64,000 bases of DNA from contig NZ_FNOW01000002.1 of NCBI RefSeq assembly GCF_900107145.1, positions 1-64,000 on the forward strand, in the 5' to 3' direction. The notes under the pieces are model-generated. The model worked only from the letters and a program-made list of their open reading frames with translations. It ran no database searches and was not told where the DNA came from. This document shows, in pieces, positions 1 through 10,348 of this stretch. Every line of letters begins with the position of its first letter. Position 1 is the first letter of the stretch. The DNA comes from Allochromatium warmingii. GTDB lineage: Bacteria > Pseudomonadota > Gammaproteobacteria > Chromatiales > Chromatiaceae. The translations under genes were made by a program, and so were the position numbers.

Positions 1-185
1 TAACGCCACGGACAACCTGTTTTGTTTAAATAAAAGATAGCATTCAAGATTTCGCGTAGATCACTTGATCTTGGGCGGCCTGTTGTATAAGGCTCAAGTT
101 CTTCGAAGATTTTTTCGACAATCTCCCATTCTTCATCGGAGATATCGCTTGGATATTTTGGCGAAGAGTTTTTTTCTGAAGTCAT
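1..185 (-). CDS. IS5-type transposase, N-terminal fragment cut by window edge
   Basis: The reverse strand reads an open frame of 61 codons from an ATG at 185 down to the window edge with no stop. The protein begins [20 protein letters not shown] and continues with a GRPR motif and a segment ending NKTGCPWR. This is the typical N-terminal domain of IS5-family (DUF4096-type) transposases, where the D(I/L)SDEEW start, GRPR and the GCPWR end are conserved. The catalytic DDE domain lies outside the window. It points away from tig, so it need not affect that gene. Confidence 0.85.
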   Translation of the reverse strand, partial: MTSEKNSSPKYPSDISDEEWEIVEKIFEELEPYTTGRPRSSDLREILNAIFYLNKTGCPWR

Positions 186-285
186 ATTCACGATATGAGT
201 GGGGTTAATTAACTCGCAAAATTTGCCATATTCTCGAAAAAATCTACTTCAAAATCAATAGTTTAGTTTTTAGACAGACTCTTAG
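186..285 (-). mobile_element. Left-over terminal segment of the IS (putative inverted-repeat end)
   Basis: The 100 bases upstream of the transposase start are AT-rich and end, on the reverse strand, with GAGTCTGTCTAAAAA near 283-268. Termini of IS5-group elements commonly start GAG(A/T)CTGTCT followed by A/T-rich sequence, so the element probably ends at about 281-285. The other end is outside the window, so the boundary and any target duplication cannot be confirmed. Confidence 0.5.
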
Positions 286-573
286 ACGACGACAGTCCTT
301 GCATCAATAGCGTTGCTTTTCAAGCGCATTGAAACCATGTTTGACCAGTTGTTTAGCGTCAGATTTGATATAGTCTATCGCAATCAATAAGTCCTATCGA
401 TTAGGGCACTACCGAAAAATCTTTCCAATCGCTCCATTCTCCCGCATCACCCCAACGCAGTTCGTGCTACACTATTCAGCTTTTGAAGACGCTGCTTGAC
501 TGCTGCCAAGCGGCGTCGTGACTTTTTATTGATAGGCGTGGCGCACGTGCGTGGCGTCCGCAGGAGAAATTCC
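286..573 (+). promoter_or_regulatory. tig upstream region with candidate extended -10 promoter
   Basis: There is no gene between the IS end and tig. A TGC-TACACT sequence (465-473) looks like an extended -10 element and would start a leader of roughly 95 bases before the tig start at 574; a good -35 is not evident. At 371-406 the run with ATAG, CTAT, CAAT and two further CTAT/ATTAG-like blocks at near-helical spacing loosely resembles a LysR/OxyR-type box, but this is weak. Confidence 0.3.
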
Positions 574-1860
574 ATGCAAGTGTCGGTTGAAGCGGGCGAA
601 GGTCTTGAGCGCCGGATGCGCGTCGAGTTGCCGTTTGAGGATGTCGAGTCTGAGGTCGAGAAGCGGTTGCGGCAGTTGGCCCCACGCGCCAAACTCGCCG
701 GCTTTCGCCCCGGCAAGGTGCCGATGACCATCCTGCGCCAACGCTACACTGAACAGCTTCACCATGAAGCCTTCGGCGACATGGTGCAATCGAGCCTGTA
801 TGACGCCCTGCGTGAGGCGGCGCTGACTCCCGCTGGTATGCCGCATGTTGAACCGGATTTCGACATCGCCGCCCGTCGCATCGCCTATACCGCGATCTTT
901 GAAATTCTGCCTGAAATCACGCTCGTTGAACTGAAAGATCAAGTCATCAAACGTCCAGTGAGTGAACTCACGGACGCTGATCTGGATGAGATGATCGAGC
1001 GTCTGCGCACGCAGCGTCAGACTTGGCAAGCCGCTGAACGTCCGGCACAGATCGGCGACCGTTTGACTATCGACTTTGTTGGCACCGTAGATGGTGAAGC
1101 CTTCGACGGCGGCTCGCTGGACAACTACACCGTCGAACTCGGCGAAGAGGATCTCATTCCGGGCTTTGAAGAAGGCTTAGTCGGCGTCAACGTCGGCGAA
1201 ACACGCTCGCTCGATCTGACCTTCCCTGACCCCTATCACGACCAAAACTTGGCCGGTAAGCCGGTGCGTTTTGAGGTGACAGTGACCGCGATCAGCGCCC
1301 CCTGTCTGCCGGAAGTGGATGCCGAATTTGTCAAAGCATTCGGAGTCGAAGATGGCGATGTTGAGCGGTTTAAGGCCGATGTGCGCCGCAACATGGAGCG
1401 CGAATTACAGGAGCGTCTCACCGCCCGCACCAAAGAACGGGTAATGGACGTGCTCTATGAAGCCAACCCCATTGAATTGCCCAAAACGCTGATTGCCGAA
1501 GAACAGCGCACGCTGGTCAAGCAGATGCAGCAGGCGTTGGGCAACAACGCGATGCAGCTTCCGGTAGAGATGTTCGAGCCAGGCGCACGGCGGCGCGTCG
1601 CGCTGGGCTTAATCCTCGGGCAATTCATCCGCGATCACGAACTGAAAGCCGATCCCGAGCGCGTGCGTGCCGCTGTTGAGCGTATCGCAGCCAGCTATGA
1701 GCAGCCGGAGCAGGTGATCGAGCATTACTATAAAAATGCTGAACATCTGAGTGCCGTGCGGGCGCTGGTGCTTGAAGAACAAGTCGTCGAGCTGGTGTTG
1801 CAACAGGCGCAGGTCGAGGACGAACCCTTAACCTTTGCCGAGTTGACTGTACAAGCCTAA
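574..1860 (+). CDS. tig: Trigger factor (ribosome-associated chaperone, prolyl isomerase)
   Basis: Ribosome-bound folding chaperone acting on nascent chains in the cytoplasm. The 428-residue product has the N-terminal ribosome-binding domain with the signature segment GFRPGKVP around residues 44-51, a central FKBP-like PPIase domain ([20 protein letters not shown], about 155-175) and a helical C-terminal domain. The usual family length is about 430. The start at 574 is chosen because AGGAGA lies 7 bases upstream and the protein begins MQVSVE as in homologues; the frame is open further upstream, to 496, but that extension matches nothing in the family. It heads the conserved tig-clpP-clpX-lon block. 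Confidence 0.97.
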   Translation: MQVSVEAGEGLERRMRVELPFEDVESEVEKRLRQLAPRAKLAGFRPGKVPMTILRQRYTEQLHHEAFGDMVQSSLYDALREAALTPAGMPHVEPDFDIAARRIAYTAIFEILPEITLVELKDQVIKRPVSELTDADLDEMIERLRTQRQTWQAAERPAQIGDRLTIDFVGTVDGEAFDGGSLDNYTVELGEEDLIPGFEEGLVGVNVGETRSLDLTFPDPYHDQNLAGKPVRFEVTVTAISAPCLPEVDAEFVKAFGVEDGDVERFKADVRRNMERELQERLTARTKERVMDVLYEANPIELPKTLIAEEQRTLVKQMQQALGNNAMQLPVEMFEPGARRRVALGLILGQFIRDHELKADPERVRAAVERIAASYEQPEQVIEHYYKNAEHLSAVRALVLEEQVVELVLQQAQVEDEPLTFAELTVQA

Positions 1861-2000
1861 AACATATCCGCTCACGCACCGATCCGCCTGCGGCGGTGCG
1901 CAACTCGCGGCCACACGCCGCCGAGCTGACCGCCGCCGCCATCGCCACGCTTGACCGTCTTTCCTTTTTTACTTCAACAATCAAGCCCAAGAGTCCAGCC

Positions 2001-2651
2001 ATGAGCACACCCCTGAGCCGCACCGATTGGCAGCCCCAAGGTCTGGGACTGGTGCCCATCGTCGTCGAGCAGACCGCACGCGGTGAACGCTCGTTTGACA
2101 TTTATTCGCGTCTGCTCAAGGAGCGGGTCATCTTTCTCGTCGGCCCGGTCGAAGACCACATGGCGAATTTAGTGGTCGCACAACTGCTGTTTCTTGAGTC
2201 AGAAAATCCCGATAAAGACATTCATCTTTATATCAATTCACCCGGCGGTTCAGTCACGGCTGGACTGGCGATTTATGACACCATGCGCTTTATTCGCCCC
2301 GATGTCAGCACCATGTGCATTGGTCAGGCGGCGAGCATGGGCGCATTGCTGCTGGCTGGCGGCGCAGCGGGTAAACGCTTCTGTTTGCCGCATTCGCGCA
2401 TGATGATTCATCAGCCGCTCGGTGGTTTTCAGGGTCAGGCGACCGATATTGAGATTCACGCCCGCGAAATTCTTTATATTCGTGAGCGGCTCAATCAAAT
2501 TTTGGCGCATCACACCGGACAGTCGATTGAAAAGATCGCTGATGATACAGATCGTGATCGGTTTATGGACGGTGAAACCGCCCGCGAATATGGGTTAATC
2601 GATCAAGTCATCAGCGAGCGCGGCCCAGCGACGCCCGCCAAAAAAGCCTAA
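2001..2651 (+). CDS. clpP: ATP-dependent Clp protease proteolytic subunit
   Basis: Serine peptidase forming the tetradecameric barrel that degrades substrates unfolded by ClpX or ClpA. The 216-residue protein carries the catalytic triad: Ser112 in GQAASMGA, His137 in RMMIHQP and Asp186 in the DTDRDRF segment. It also has the oligomerisation motif SPGGSV and a short N-terminal propeptide as in E. coli. The start at 2001 gives normal length; the open frame reaches back to 1896 but that part is low-complexity. ClpX follows 152 bases downstream, matching the usual clpP-clpX pairing. Confidence 0.97.
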   Translation: MSTPLSRTDWQPQGLGLVPIVVEQTARGERSFDIYSRLLKERVIFLVGPVEDHMANLVVAQLLFLESENPDKDIHLYINSPGGSVTAGLAIYDTMRFIRPDVSTMCIGQAASMGALLLAGGAAGKRFCLPHSRMMIHQPLGGFQGQATDIEIHAREILYIRERLNQILAHHTGQSIEKIADDTDRDRFMDGETAREYGLIDQVISERGPATPAKKA

Positions 2652-2803
2652 TGTTTTAATGTTTGGTTATGATTGACCCGCGAAGCGTCCAAACTGGGCG
2701 CTGCGGTTGCTTGCCAGACCACCCTAAATGCTTAGATTGAACTCCGCCTCAATCGGAATGCAGGATTTGCATTGCCTCACAGCCCCCCGGAGATTTTCCC
2801 CCG

Positions 2804-4063
2804 ATGAGTAAGAGCGACGACGGTAAACTGCTCTATTGTTCCTTCTGCGGTAAGAGTCAGCACGAAGTGCGCAAGCTCATCGCTGGCCCGTCGGTATTCA
2901 TCTGCGATGAATGTGTCGAACTGTGCAATGACATCATTCGTGAGGAGATGGAGGAAAACGCCGCTGAAACGACCAGTCATCTGCCCAAGCCGCGTGAAAT
3001 TAACGCCAAGCTCGATGAATTTGTCATCGGTCAAGAGAAGGCCAAAAAAGTCCTCTCGGTTGCGGTCTACAACCATTATAAGCGGCTCGAAGTCGCTGAA
3101 GCTAAAGAAGATATTGAAATCGCGAAAAGCAATATTTTGCTCATCGGGCCGACTGGTTCGGGCAAAACCTTGCTGGCTGAAACGCTGGCGCGGTTACTCA
3201 ATGTGCCGTTCACCATCGCCGATGCGACCACACTGACCGAAGCCGGTTATGTCGGTGAAGATGTCGAGAACATCATTCAAAAGCTGTTGCAAAAGTGCGA
3301 TTACGATGTCGAAAAGGCGCAAACCGGCATTGTCTATATCGACGAGATCGACAAGATTTCACGCAAGTCGGATAACCCGTCGATTACCCGCGATGTGTCG
3401 GGCGAGGGTGTGCAGCAGGCGCTGTTAAAACTCATTGAGGGCACGATTGCCTCGGTGCCGCCGCAAGGTGGGCGCAAGCATCCCCAGCAAGAGTTTTTGC
3501 AGGTCGATACCTCAAATATTTTGTTTATCGTCGGCGGTGCTTTCGCGGGCCTTGATAAGGTGATTCAGAACCGCTCGAAAAAAACCGGCATCGGTTTTTC
3601 GGCTGAGGTGCAGAGCAAGGACGATACGCGCCAGATCAGCGAATTATTAAGCGCGGTTGAGCCGGAAGATCTGATTCGCTACGGCTTGATCCCCGAATTT
3701 GTTGGGCGCTTGCCGGTGATGGCGACGCTGGAAGAACTCGACGAAGCGGCGCTAACGCTGATTTTGACCGAACCCAAACACGCGCTGGTTAAGCAATATG
3801 CGCGGTTGTTTGAGATGGAAGGCGTGCAACTGGAAATCCGCGATGATGCGTTGCGTGAAATCTCGCGCAAGGCGATGGAGCGCAAAACCGGCGCACGCGG
3901 ACTGCGTACCATCATGGAGCAAGTGCTGCTCGACATCATGTACGATCTGCCGTCGATGGATCATGTCAGCAAGGTCGTCATCGACGCCTCGGTGATCGGC
4001 GGCGAAAACAAGCCGTTTTTGATCTATGATCGGATTGAGAAGCAGGCGGCTGCCGGAGAGTGA
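2804..4063 (+). CDS. clpX: ATP-dependent Clp protease ATP-binding subunit ClpX
   Basis: AAA+ unfoldase that recognises tagged proteins and feeds them to ClpP. The 419-residue product has the N-terminal zinc-binding domain (Cys12, Cys15, Cys34, Cys37 in the CSFC and CDEC pairs), the Walker A motif GPTGSGKT near residue 116, Walker B VYIDEIDK, and a [11 protein letters not shown] segment typical of ClpX. Length is normal (about 420). The ATG at 2804 follows a CCCGGAGATTTTCCCCC leader with GGAG as a plausible ribosome site. Confidence 0.98.
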   Translation: MSKSDDGKLLYCSFCGKSQHEVRKLIAGPSVFICDECVELCNDIIREEMEENAAETTSHLPKPREINAKLDEFVIGQEKAKKVLSVAVYNHYKRLEVAEAKEDIEIAKSNILLIGPTGSGKTLLAETLARLLNVPFTIADATTLTEAGYVGEDVENIIQKLLQKCDYDVEKAQTGIVYIDEIDKISRKSDNPSITRDVSGEGVQQALLKLIEGTIASVPPQGGRKHPQQEFLQVDTSNILFIVGGAFAGLDKVIQNRSKKTGIGFSAEVQSKDDTRQISELLSAVEPEDLIRYGLIPEFVGRLPVMATLEELDEAALTLILTEPKHALVKQYARLFEMEGVQLEIRDDALREISRKAMERKTGARGLRTIMEQVLLDIMYDLPSMDHVSKVVIDASVIGGENKPFLIYDRIEKQAAAGE

Positions 4064-4326
4064 ACGGTTGCGCGGTGCGGTGCTGGACGTGTTGGTTAAC
4101 CGCAAAGAGCACAAAGTACGCTAAGGCTTGTTTGATTCAGTAAAGACGTGCTTGGGTGACTGGGCTTCGGCATCGTCACTCAAGCCAAGCCACCGACCAA
4201 CATGCTGCCTGTGTTGAACCGCGTACCACCCGCCCCGATCCTCTCAGCTGACTTATCCTTCCGACGTTCCAGATCGCGCTTGGCCTCGCTGCCGGGGAAC
4301 GTCGCCGCTAACGAGAACAGGTTTCC
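4064..4326 (+). promoter_or_regulatory. clpX-lon intergenic leader, small inverted repeat
   Basis: This 263-base gap probably holds the lon promoter. An 8-bp inverted repeat, GACGTTCC at 4263-4270 and GGAACGTC at 4296-4303, could form a stem just before the lon ribosome site. I could not find a convincing heat-shock (sigma-32) promoter by eye, although lon is often controlled that way. Confidence 0.25.
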
Positions 4327-6783
4327 ATGGCTCAAAACATCTCCGCTTCCGCTCGTGAGCGATCCGTCCAGCAGGAAGTTCCGGTACTGCCTCTGCGCGA
4401 TGTGGTCGTGTATCCGCACATGGTCATCCCGCTGTTTGTTGGGCGGGATAAATCGATCCGTGCGCTTGATGCGGCGATGGCGACCGATAAGCAGATTTTG
4501 CTGATTGCGCAAAAAAGCGCCGATGTCGATGAACCGCGTGTCAAAGATCTCTATGAGATCGGCACCCTGGCTAATATCCTTCAGTTGCTCAAGTTACCCG
4601 ACGGCACCGTTAAGGTGCTGGTTGAGGGCAGTCAACGCGCCCAAATCGACCGCTTTTTGACCACGCAAGAGGCCTTTTCGGCGCTAATTCGTCCAATGTC
4701 GGAAACGCTGGAAATGGACGAGCGCGAGCAGGATGTATTGATGCGCTCGGCGCTGGCGCTGTTCGATCAGTACGTCAAGCTCAACAAAAAAGTGCCGCCT
4801 GAGGTGCTGACCTCGCTGGCAAGCATTGATGACGCTGGACGGCTGGCCGATACGATGGCGGCGCATATGGCGCTCAAGCTCGACGAAAAGCAGCGCGTGT
4901 TGGAGATGATCGACATTGCGTTGCGGCTCGAACACCTGATGAGCCTGATGGAAGCCGAGAACGATATTCTCCAGATGGAAAAGCGCATCCGTGGACGGGT
5001 GAAGCGCCAGATGGAGAAAAATCAGCGCGAGTACTATCTCAACGAGCAGATGAAGGCGATCCAGAAGGAGTTAGGTGAGCTGGAAGATGCGCCCAATGAG
5101 ATCGAAGATTTGGCTAAACGCATCGAGGCCGCTGGGATGCCGCGTGAGGCCAAAAACAAGGCGCTCGGCGAGTTAAACAAGCTCAAGCTGATGTCGCCGA
5201 TGTCGGCAGAAGCGACTGTGGTGCGCAATTACATCGACACGCTCGTTAGCGTACCGTGGAAAAAACGCACCCGTATCCGCAATGACATTCAGGTCGCCGA
5301 ATCCGTGCTCGATCAGGATCATTACGGGCTAGAAAAGGTCAAGGAACGCATCCTCGAATATCTCGCCGTGCAACAGCGCGTGCGCAAACTCAAGGGGCCG
5401 ATTCTGTGTCTGGTCGGCCCGCCTGGAGTCGGTAAAACCTCGCTCGGGCAGTCGATTGCGCTCGCCACCAATCGCAAATTCGTGCGCATGTCGCTCGGCG
5501 GTGTGCGCGACGAGGCCGAAATTCGCGGTCATCGTCGCACCTACATCGGGGCTTTGCCGGGCAAGATTATTCAGAATCTGTCCAAAGCCGGTTCACGGAA
5601 TGCGTTATTTTTGCTCGATGAAATCGACAAAATGGCGATGGATTTTCGCGGCGATCCGGCCTCGGCGCTGCTCGAAGTGCTCGACCCAGAACAGAATCAC
5701 ACCTTCGCCGATCATTATTTAGAGGTCGATTTCGACCTGTCCGAGGTCATGTTTGTCGCCACCGCGAATACGCTCAATATTCCACCGGCGCTGCTCGACC
5801 GCATGGAAGTGATCCGCCTGTCGGGTTACACCGAAGATGAAAAGGTCGCCATTGCGGAACGCTATCTGGTGCCCAAGCAGATGCGCAACAACGGCCTCAA
5901 GAGTTCTGAGTTGACCATCCGCGAGAACACGTTACGCGACATCATCCGCCATTACACCCGTGAAGCTGGCGTGCGCAATCTGGAGCGCGAGATTTCCAAA
6001 CTCTGCCGCAAGGTGGTCAAAGAAGTCCTGCTCAAAAAGCGCGACACGGCCACCGTCATCACGCCCAAATCGCTGGAAAAATATCTCGGCGTGCAACGCT
6101 ATCGCTATGGTCGTGCGGATGAACACGATCAGATTGGTCAGGTCACGGGCTTGGCCTGGACAGAGGTCGGCGGCGAGTTGCTGCGGATCGAATCGGCGCT
6201 GGTGCCCGGCAAAGGGAAGTTCACCTATACCGGTCAGCTTGGCGATGTGATGCAGGAATCGATTCAAGCCGCGATGACGGTGGTACGCGCCCGCGCCGAT
6301 GCGCTCGGCGTGCCGCCGGATTTTCACAATCAGTTTGATATTCACATCCACGTCCCCGAGGGCGCAACGCCGAAAGATGGCCCCAGCGCCGGTGTGGCAA
6401 TGTGTACGGCGCTGGTCTCGGCACTGACCAAGATTCCGGTGCGCTCTACGGTCGCCATGACCGGCGAGATTACGCTACGCGGCGAGGTGCTGCCCATCGG
6501 CGGACTGAAAGAAAAGCTGCTGGCGGCCCATCGCGGCGGAATCGAGACGGTGATTATCCCGCTCGAAAACGAGCGCGATCTGACCGAAATTCCCAAAAAC
6601 ATCAAGCAACATCTCAAAATCCATCCGGTGCGCTGGATCGACGCAGTGCTCGATCTGGCGCTCACCCAATCCCCTGTCCCTATTGAAGAAACCAAAATCG
6701 ATGGGGACGCAGCGGTGCCCGCCGTAGAGGTCGAGGAAGCGGCAGACAGCACCCGCGAGCCGAGTGCGCGACTGCGTCATTAA
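4327..6783 (+). CDS. lon: Lon ATP-dependent serine protease
   Basis: Homo-oligomeric AAA+ protease that degrades misfolded and short-lived regulatory proteins. The 818-residue protein has the N-terminal LON substrate-binding domain (starting [17 protein letters not shown]), a coiled-coil linker, the ATPase module with Walker A GPPGVGKT (about residue 363), and the C-terminal protease domain with catalytic Ser in [10 protein letters not shown] and Lys in the [14 protein letters not shown] segment. Residues after about 785 form a short acidic tail that varies among homologues. It is placed between clpX and hupB as in many gammaproteobacteria. Confidence 0.98.
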   Translation: MAQNISASARERSVQQEVPVLPLRDVVVYPHMVIPLFVGRDKSIRALDAAMATDKQILLIAQKSADVDEPRVKDLYEIGTLANILQLLKLPDGTVKVLVEGSQRAQIDRFLTTQEAFSALIRPMSETLEMDEREQDVLMRSALALFDQYVKLNKKVPPEVLTSLASIDDAGRLADTMAAHMALKLDEKQRVLEMIDIALRLEHLMSLMEAENDILQMEKRIRGRVKRQMEKNQREYYLNEQMKAIQKELGELEDAPNEIEDLAKRIEAAGMPREAKNKALGELNKLKLMSPMSAEATVVRNYIDTLVSVPWKKRTRIRNDIQVAESVLDQDHYGLEKVKERILEYLAVQQRVRKLKGPILCLVGPPGVGKTSLGQSIALATNRKFVRMSLGGVRDEAEIRGHRRTYIGALPGKIIQNLSKAGSRNALFLLDEIDKMAMDFRGDPASALLEVLDPEQNHTFADHYLEVDFDLSEVMFVATANTLNIPPALLDRMEVIRLSGYTEDEKVAIAERYLVPKQMRNNGLKSSELTIRENTLRDIIRHYTREAGVRNLEREISKLCRKVVKEVLLKKRDTATVITPKSLEKYLGVQRYRYGRADEHDQIGQVTGLAWTEVGGELLRIESALVPGKGKFTYTGQLGDVMQESIQAAMTVVRARADALGVPPDFHNQFDIHIHVPEGATPKDGPSAGVAMCTALVSALTKIPVRSTVAMTGEITLRGEVLPIGGLKEKLLAAHRGGIETVIIPLENERDLTEIPKNIKQHLKIHPVRWIDAVLDLALTQSPVPIEETKIDGDAAVPAVEVEEAADSTREPSARLRH

Positions 6784-6875
6784 CCATGCGGGCGCGGTTG
6801 CGTAACAGTTAGCTGCAATTCCTAGTTGCTTCCCGCGCCCTCTGCGCATTAGGATGCTGGCACGATCGAGGCGCT

Positions 6876-6941
6876 CCCGACTGGAGCGCAGCGGCCTTTC
6901 TCAGCGGAGCGCATGGTTAGACCGTCTCCGCTCCAGTCGGG
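6876..6941. repeat. 13-bp perfect inverted repeat upstream of hupB
   Basis: CCCGACTGGAGCG at 6876-6888 is the exact reverse complement of 6929-6941, with a 40-base spacer that itself contains GC-rich complementary pieces. It lies in the lon-hupB gap, 60 bases before the hupB start. It could be a folded leader, a lon transcript end or an operator; no T-run follows, so a simple terminator is unlikely. Confidence 0.5.
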
Positions 6942-7002
6942 CAGTGCTCGACGCTGACTCGTTTTGTGAAGCATCAACCCGGGGATTCTGAAGGGGAAAT
7001 CC

Positions 7003-7275
7003 ATGAATAAATCCGAACTCATCGAAAAAATGGCCGAGGCCGCTGACATCTCCAAAGCCGCCGCTGGGCGTGCCCTGGATGCGTTGACTGATTCAATCGC
7101 TGTTGCATTGAAGGATGGAGATACAGTATCATTGATCGGGTTCGGTACCTTCTCGTTGAAAGAGCGTGCGGCCCGTACCGGTCGCAACCCGCAAACGGGT
7201 GCAACCATCGAAATCAAGGCATCGAAAACGCCTGCATTTAAGGCTGGTAAAGCACTCAAAGACGCGGTACAATAG
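7003..7275 (+). CDS. hupB: DNA-binding protein HU-beta
   Basis: Small nucleoid-associated protein that bends DNA as a dimer. At 90 residues it has the standard HU length, starts [11 protein letters not shown], and shows the signature [21 protein letters not shown] (residues 46-66) containing the beta-arm with the intercalating proline. AGGGGAAATCC directly before the ATG supplies the ribosome site. Position after lon is the conserved hupB location. Confidence 0.97.
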   Translation: MNKSELIEKMAEAADISKAAAGRALDALTDSIAVALKDGDTVSLIGFGTFSLKERAARTGRNPQTGATIEIKASKTPAFKAGKALKDAVQ

Positions 7276-7290
7276 TCGCTCGCTTCACAA

Positions 7291-7366
7291 GGGTGCTTAG
7301 CTCAGCTGGGAGAGCATCGCCCTTACAAGGCGAGGGTCGTAGGTTCGATCCCTACAGCACCCACCA
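7291..7366 (+). tRNA. tRNA-Val (anticodon TAC)
   Basis: A full cloverleaf can be drawn: acceptor arm GGGTGCT paired with AGCACCC, D-arm GCTC/GAGC, anticodon stem TCGCC/GGCGA with loop CTTACAA giving anticodon TAC (valine), T-arm GTAGG-TTCGATC-CCTAC, discriminator A and encoded CCA. It sits 15 bases after hupB, which may be cotranscribed. Confidence 0.97.
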
Positions 7367-7372
7367 CAATTT

Positions 7373-7449
7373 GGAGCGGTAGTTCAGTTGGTTAGAATAC
7401 CGGCCTGTCACGCCGGGGGTCGCGGGTTCGAGCCCCGTCCGCTCCGCCA
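7373..7449 (+). tRNA. tRNA-Asp (anticodon GTC)
   Basis: Acceptor arm GGAGCGG pairs with CCGCTCC; the anticodon stem CCGGC/GCCGG holds loop CTGTCAC with anticodon GTC (aspartate); the T-arm is GCGGG-TTCGAGC-CCCGT; discriminator G and CCA are encoded. It starts 6 bases after tRNA-Val, so the two are surely one transcript. Confidence 0.97.
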
Positions 7450-7460
7450 ACTTTAAGAGA

Positions 7461-7497
7461 ACGGGGTATCCATCACATATGGATACCCCGTTTTTTT
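7461..7497 (+). terminator. Rho-independent terminator of the tRNA transcript
   Basis: A perfect 13-bp stem (ACGGGGTATCCAT at 7461-7473 against 7479-7491) with a 5-base loop CACAT runs straight into seven T residues (7491-7497). It lies 11 bases after tRNA-Asp and ends before ppiD, so ppiD probably has its own promoter or depends on readthrough. Confidence 0.92.
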
Positions 7498-7528
7498 GTT
7501 TTCTGGATCTGGATTTTCGCCAATCACC

Positions 7529-9460
7529 ATGCTTCAGACTATCCGCGAACGCGCTCAAGGTTGGATCGCTTGGGCTATCGTCATCCTGATTAGTATTCCT
7601 TTCGCCCTCTGGGGCATTCAATCCTATCTGGGCGTGGGCGGCGAGCCGATTGCTGCCACGGTCAATGGGGTCGAACTCCCTGAACGCGAGCTGGATCGGC
7701 GCGTGCAAGAAGCGCGGCTCGATCTGCGTGAGCGCCTCGGTGCCGACTATGATCCGGCGACAGTGGACGATCAGCAGCTCCGCGCCGAGGTGCTGGATAC
7801 CCTGATTCAGGAAACCGTGCTGCTGGAGGCGGTCAAGCGTCTCGGGTTGCGCGTCTCGGATCAAGAGGTGCAACTGCAAATTCTCTCCGATCCGTCGTTT
7901 GTCAAAGATGGGCGGTTTGACAAAGAAACCTATGAGCGGTTGTTACGTTTTCAGGGGCTGACGCCAGCACTCTATGAAGCGCAGTTGCGCCAAAAACTCA
8001 GCGCAACGCAGTTGGTGCGGGCGCTTGCGAGTAGCGAGCTGGCCACGCGCACTGAACGCGATGCCTACAAGCGGCTGATGGGTCAGCGGCGTGAGATCAG
8101 CTATCTGCGTTTGCCGCTGGCGGCGCATCGCACGGAAGAGCCGCTCGATGAGGCGCGGATCACGGCCTATTACGACTCTAATCGCGCCCGCTTCCAGACG
8201 CCAGAACAGGTCAAGCTCGATTATTTGGTGCTCGATAGCGAGCAATTAGCGGCCAAAATCGAGGTCAGCGAGGACGAGTTGCGCCAGTTATATGCCTCCG
8301 ATCAGGCGCGGTTTGTGCAGCCGGAACGGCGGGCGGTGCGGCATCTGTTGCTCAAGGTCGAAGATGGCGCAGACGCGGCAGCCGCACAGGCGGTTCTTGA
8401 GCAAATTCAGGCAATTCGAGCGCGGATTCAGGCCGGCGAGTCGTTCGAGGAGCTGGCGAAAACGCTCTCGCAGGATCCCGGCAGCGCCGCGCAGGGCGGA
8501 TCATTGGGGATCATTGAGTCGGGGATCATGGTGCCAGCGTTCGATCAAGCGGCCTTTGCGCTTGCGGTCGGCGCAGTGAGCGAGCCGGTGCGCACGAACT
8601 TTGGCTATCACTTGATCGAAGTGACGCAGATTCAGCCCGCGACGACTCAGCCATTTGCGGCGGTGCGCGAGTCATTGCACGATCAGCTCACCAAGCAGCG
8701 GGCGGAAAGCCTGTTTTACGATCTGGCCGAGCGGTTGGCGACCATCACCTATGAATCACCTGAGAGTTTGGAACCAGCAGCGCAGGAACTTGGCTTGACG
8801 ATTCAGCACAGCGATTGGGTCAGCCGCGAGCACAGTGAGCCAAGCGTGTTAGCGCATCCGAAGGTGATGGCGGCGGCGTTCCATGAAGAGGTTTTAGTAA
8901 ATGGTCGCAACAGCGATTTGCTCGAACCGGAGCGCGACCGGCTGCAAGCGGTAGTGTTGCGCGTGGTGGCACATCGTGATGTGTCGGTCAAAGCACTCGC
9001 CGATGTGCGCGAGGAGATTAGCGCCGCGATTCGTGATGAACAGGCGCGGGTGGCGGCCAAAGCAGCGGCTGAGGCATTGGCAGAAAAACTGCGTGACGGT
9101 TCCGATTGGTCAGCCGCTGGCGCGGATTTAACGCCCGAATTGCCCGGGTTAGTGGATCGACAGAGCACAGCGGTGCCAGCCGGCGTGCTGGATGCCGCCT
9201 TTAAGCTGGCGGTGCCGACCGAGGGCGGTGTGAGTATTGGCACGGCGATTCTCGACGATGGGGATGCTGTCGTGGTGCGGGTGACAAAGGTCGAAGATGG
9301 TCAGATTGACGCGGAGACCGCCGACGCGGGCTTCTCAGCCGAAGCCTTTATCATCACCCAGATGCTCGGGCGTCAAGCCTATCTCAATGCGCTGGCTGAT
9401 ATGCAGTCGCGGGCAAAGATTGAACGGAAGGTGACGGCGACGGCTGAGGCGATGCCCTAA
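7529..9460 (+). CDS. ppiD: Periplasmic folding chaperone PpiD (parvulin-type)
   Basis: Inner-membrane-anchored chaperone that meets proteins leaving the Sec translocon. The 643-residue product begins MLQTIRERAQGW, has one N-terminal transmembrane helix (residues about 12-32, WIAWAIVILISIPFALWGI), a SurA-like chaperone region, and a parvulin domain around 265-365 with VRHLLLKV, GGSLGI and a C-terminal GYHLIEV. Length is close to E. coli PpiD (about 620). The start at 7529 is chosen because it gives the conserved N-terminus; the open frame extends back into the terminator at 7496. The downstream partner fabI is convergent. Confidence 0.93.
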   Translation: MLQTIRERAQGWIAWAIVILISIPFALWGIQSYLGVGGEPIAATVNGVELPERELDRRVQEARLDLRERLGADYDPATVDDQQLRAEVLDTLIQETVLLEAVKRLGLRVSDQEVQLQILSDPSFVKDGRFDKETYERLLRFQGLTPALYEAQLRQKLSATQLVRALASSELATRTERDAYKRLMGQRREISYLRLPLAAHRTEEPLDEARITAYYDSNRARFQTPEQVKLDYLVLDSEQLAAKIEVSEDELRQLYASDQARFVQPERRAVRHLLLKVEDGADAAAAQAVLEQIQAIRARIQAGESFEELAKTLSQDPGSAAQGGSLGIIESGIMVPAFDQAAFALAVGAVSEPVRTNFGYHLIEVTQIQPATTQPFAAVRESLHDQLTKQRAESLFYDLAERLATITYESPESLEPAAQELGLTIQHSDWVSREHSEPSVLAHPKVMAAAFHEEVLVNGRNSDLLEPERDRLQAVVLRVVAHRDVSVKALADVREEISAAIRDEQARVAAKAAAEALAEKLRDGSDWSAAGADLTPELPGLVDRQSTAVPAGVLDAAFKLAVPTEGGVSIGTAILDDGDAVVVRVTKVEDGQIDAETADAGFSAEAFIITQMLGRQAYLNALADMQSRAKIERKVTATAEAMP

Positions 9461-9481
9461 CACTGCACCGCCTAACGCACA

Positions 9482-9503
9482 CTCCCACGCCAGCGCGTGG
9501 GAG
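9482..9503. terminator. Hairpin between convergent ppiD and fabI
   Basis: CTCCCACGC (9482-9490) and GCGTGGGAG (9495-9503) form a perfect 9-bp stem with a CAGC tetraloop. It lies in the 70-base gap between two genes that point at each other, so it may stop transcription from both sides, although no T-run follows on either strand. Confidence 0.5.
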
Positions 9504-9530
9504 CGCGTCGGCACTAAAATGCCGCGTGGT

Positions 9531-10307
9531 TTAGCCCAGCCCGAGAATGTTGTACCCGGTATCGACATAGAGCACATCGCCGGTAATGCCCGAGGCCAGA
9601 TCGGAGCACAAAAACGCCGCAGCGTTGCCGACTTCTTCAATCGTGACAGTGCGCCGCAGTGGGGTGCGTTCCTCAACCTGCTTGAGCATATCGCGGAAGT
9701 TGGAAATGCCCGCAGCCGCGAGCGTGCGAATCGGGCCAGCCGACACCGCGTTGACCCGCGTTCCGTGTGGGCCGAGGGATGCGGCGAGATAGCGGACGTT
9801 CGCCTCTAAACTCGCCTTCGCAATGCCCATGACGTTGTAATTGGGCACCGCTCGCACCGAGCCCAGATAGGTCATGGTCACCAGTGCGCCATTGCGACCG
9901 GCCATCAGCCCGCGTCCGGCTTTGGCCAGCGCCGCGAAGCTGTACGAGCTGATTTCGTGCGCCGTATTAAAACCTTCGCGGGTCACGGCGTCGATATAAT
10001 CGCCTTCTAACTGCTCACGCGGCGCGAACGCAATCGAATGCACAATGCCGTCGAGACCATCCCAACGCTCGCCGAGCGCCTTAAACGCTGCGTCAATATC
10101 GGCATCCTGCGCCACATCGAGCGGCAGCACCAGATCCGAGCCGCACTGATGCGCCATCTCCTCAACCCGCGATTTGAGCTTGTCGTTTTGATAGGTCAGG
10201 GCGATTTCGGCTCCTTGACGGTGCATCGCTGCCGCACAGCCCCAGGCAATCGAGCGGTTGCTGGCCACGCCGGTAATCAGAATCTTCTTGCCTGCTAAAA
10301 AACCCAT
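9531..10307 (-). CDS. fabI: Enoyl-[acyl-carrier-protein] reductase (NADH)
   Basis: Catalyses the last reduction of each fatty-acid elongation cycle. The 258-residue protein starts [13 protein letters not shown], the family's nucleotide-binding N-terminus, and has the SDR-type active-site pair Tyr-x6-Lys in [10 protein letters not shown] (about residues 156-163), plus the [10 protein letters not shown] loop that covers the inhibitor/substrate site. An ATG six codons upstream (10325) is also possible, but the chosen start matches the usual FabI N-terminus and has GGAG 12 bases upstream. Confidence 0.95.
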   Translation of the reverse strand: MGFLAGKKILITGVASNRSIAWGCAAAMHRQGAEIALTYQNDKLKSRVEEMAHQCGSDLVLPLDVAQDADIDAAFKALGERWDGLDGIVHSIAFAPREQLEGDYIDAVTREGFNTAHEISSYSFAALAKAGRGLMAGRNGALVTMTYLGSVRAVPNYNVMGIAKASLEANVRYLAASLGPHGTRVNAVSAGPIRTLAAAGISNFRDMLKQVEERTPLRRTVTIEEVGNAAAFLCSDLASGITGDVLYVDTGYNILGLG

Positions 10308-10330
10308 GCTGTTAATCTGCTCCATTTAAC

Positions 10331-10348
10331 TTGAGCAAACTTGCTCAA
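10331..10348. promoter_or_regulatory. Palindrome TTGAGCAA-AC-TTGCTCAA upstream of fabI
   Basis: An 18-base palindrome with perfect 8-bp arms lies just upstream of fabI. Related sequence recurs in the same gap: ATGCTCA-TCC-TGAGCAT (10544-10560), TTTGAGCAA (10572-10580) and TTGCTCA (10669-10675). The size and spacing suit a dimeric transcription factor operator; the regulator is not identifiable from sequence alone. Confidence 0.45.

Noticed and set aside
371-406. OxyR/LysR-like box upstream of tig
   Set aside because: Half-sites only partly match, spacing is irregular, and no peroxide-response gene is near.
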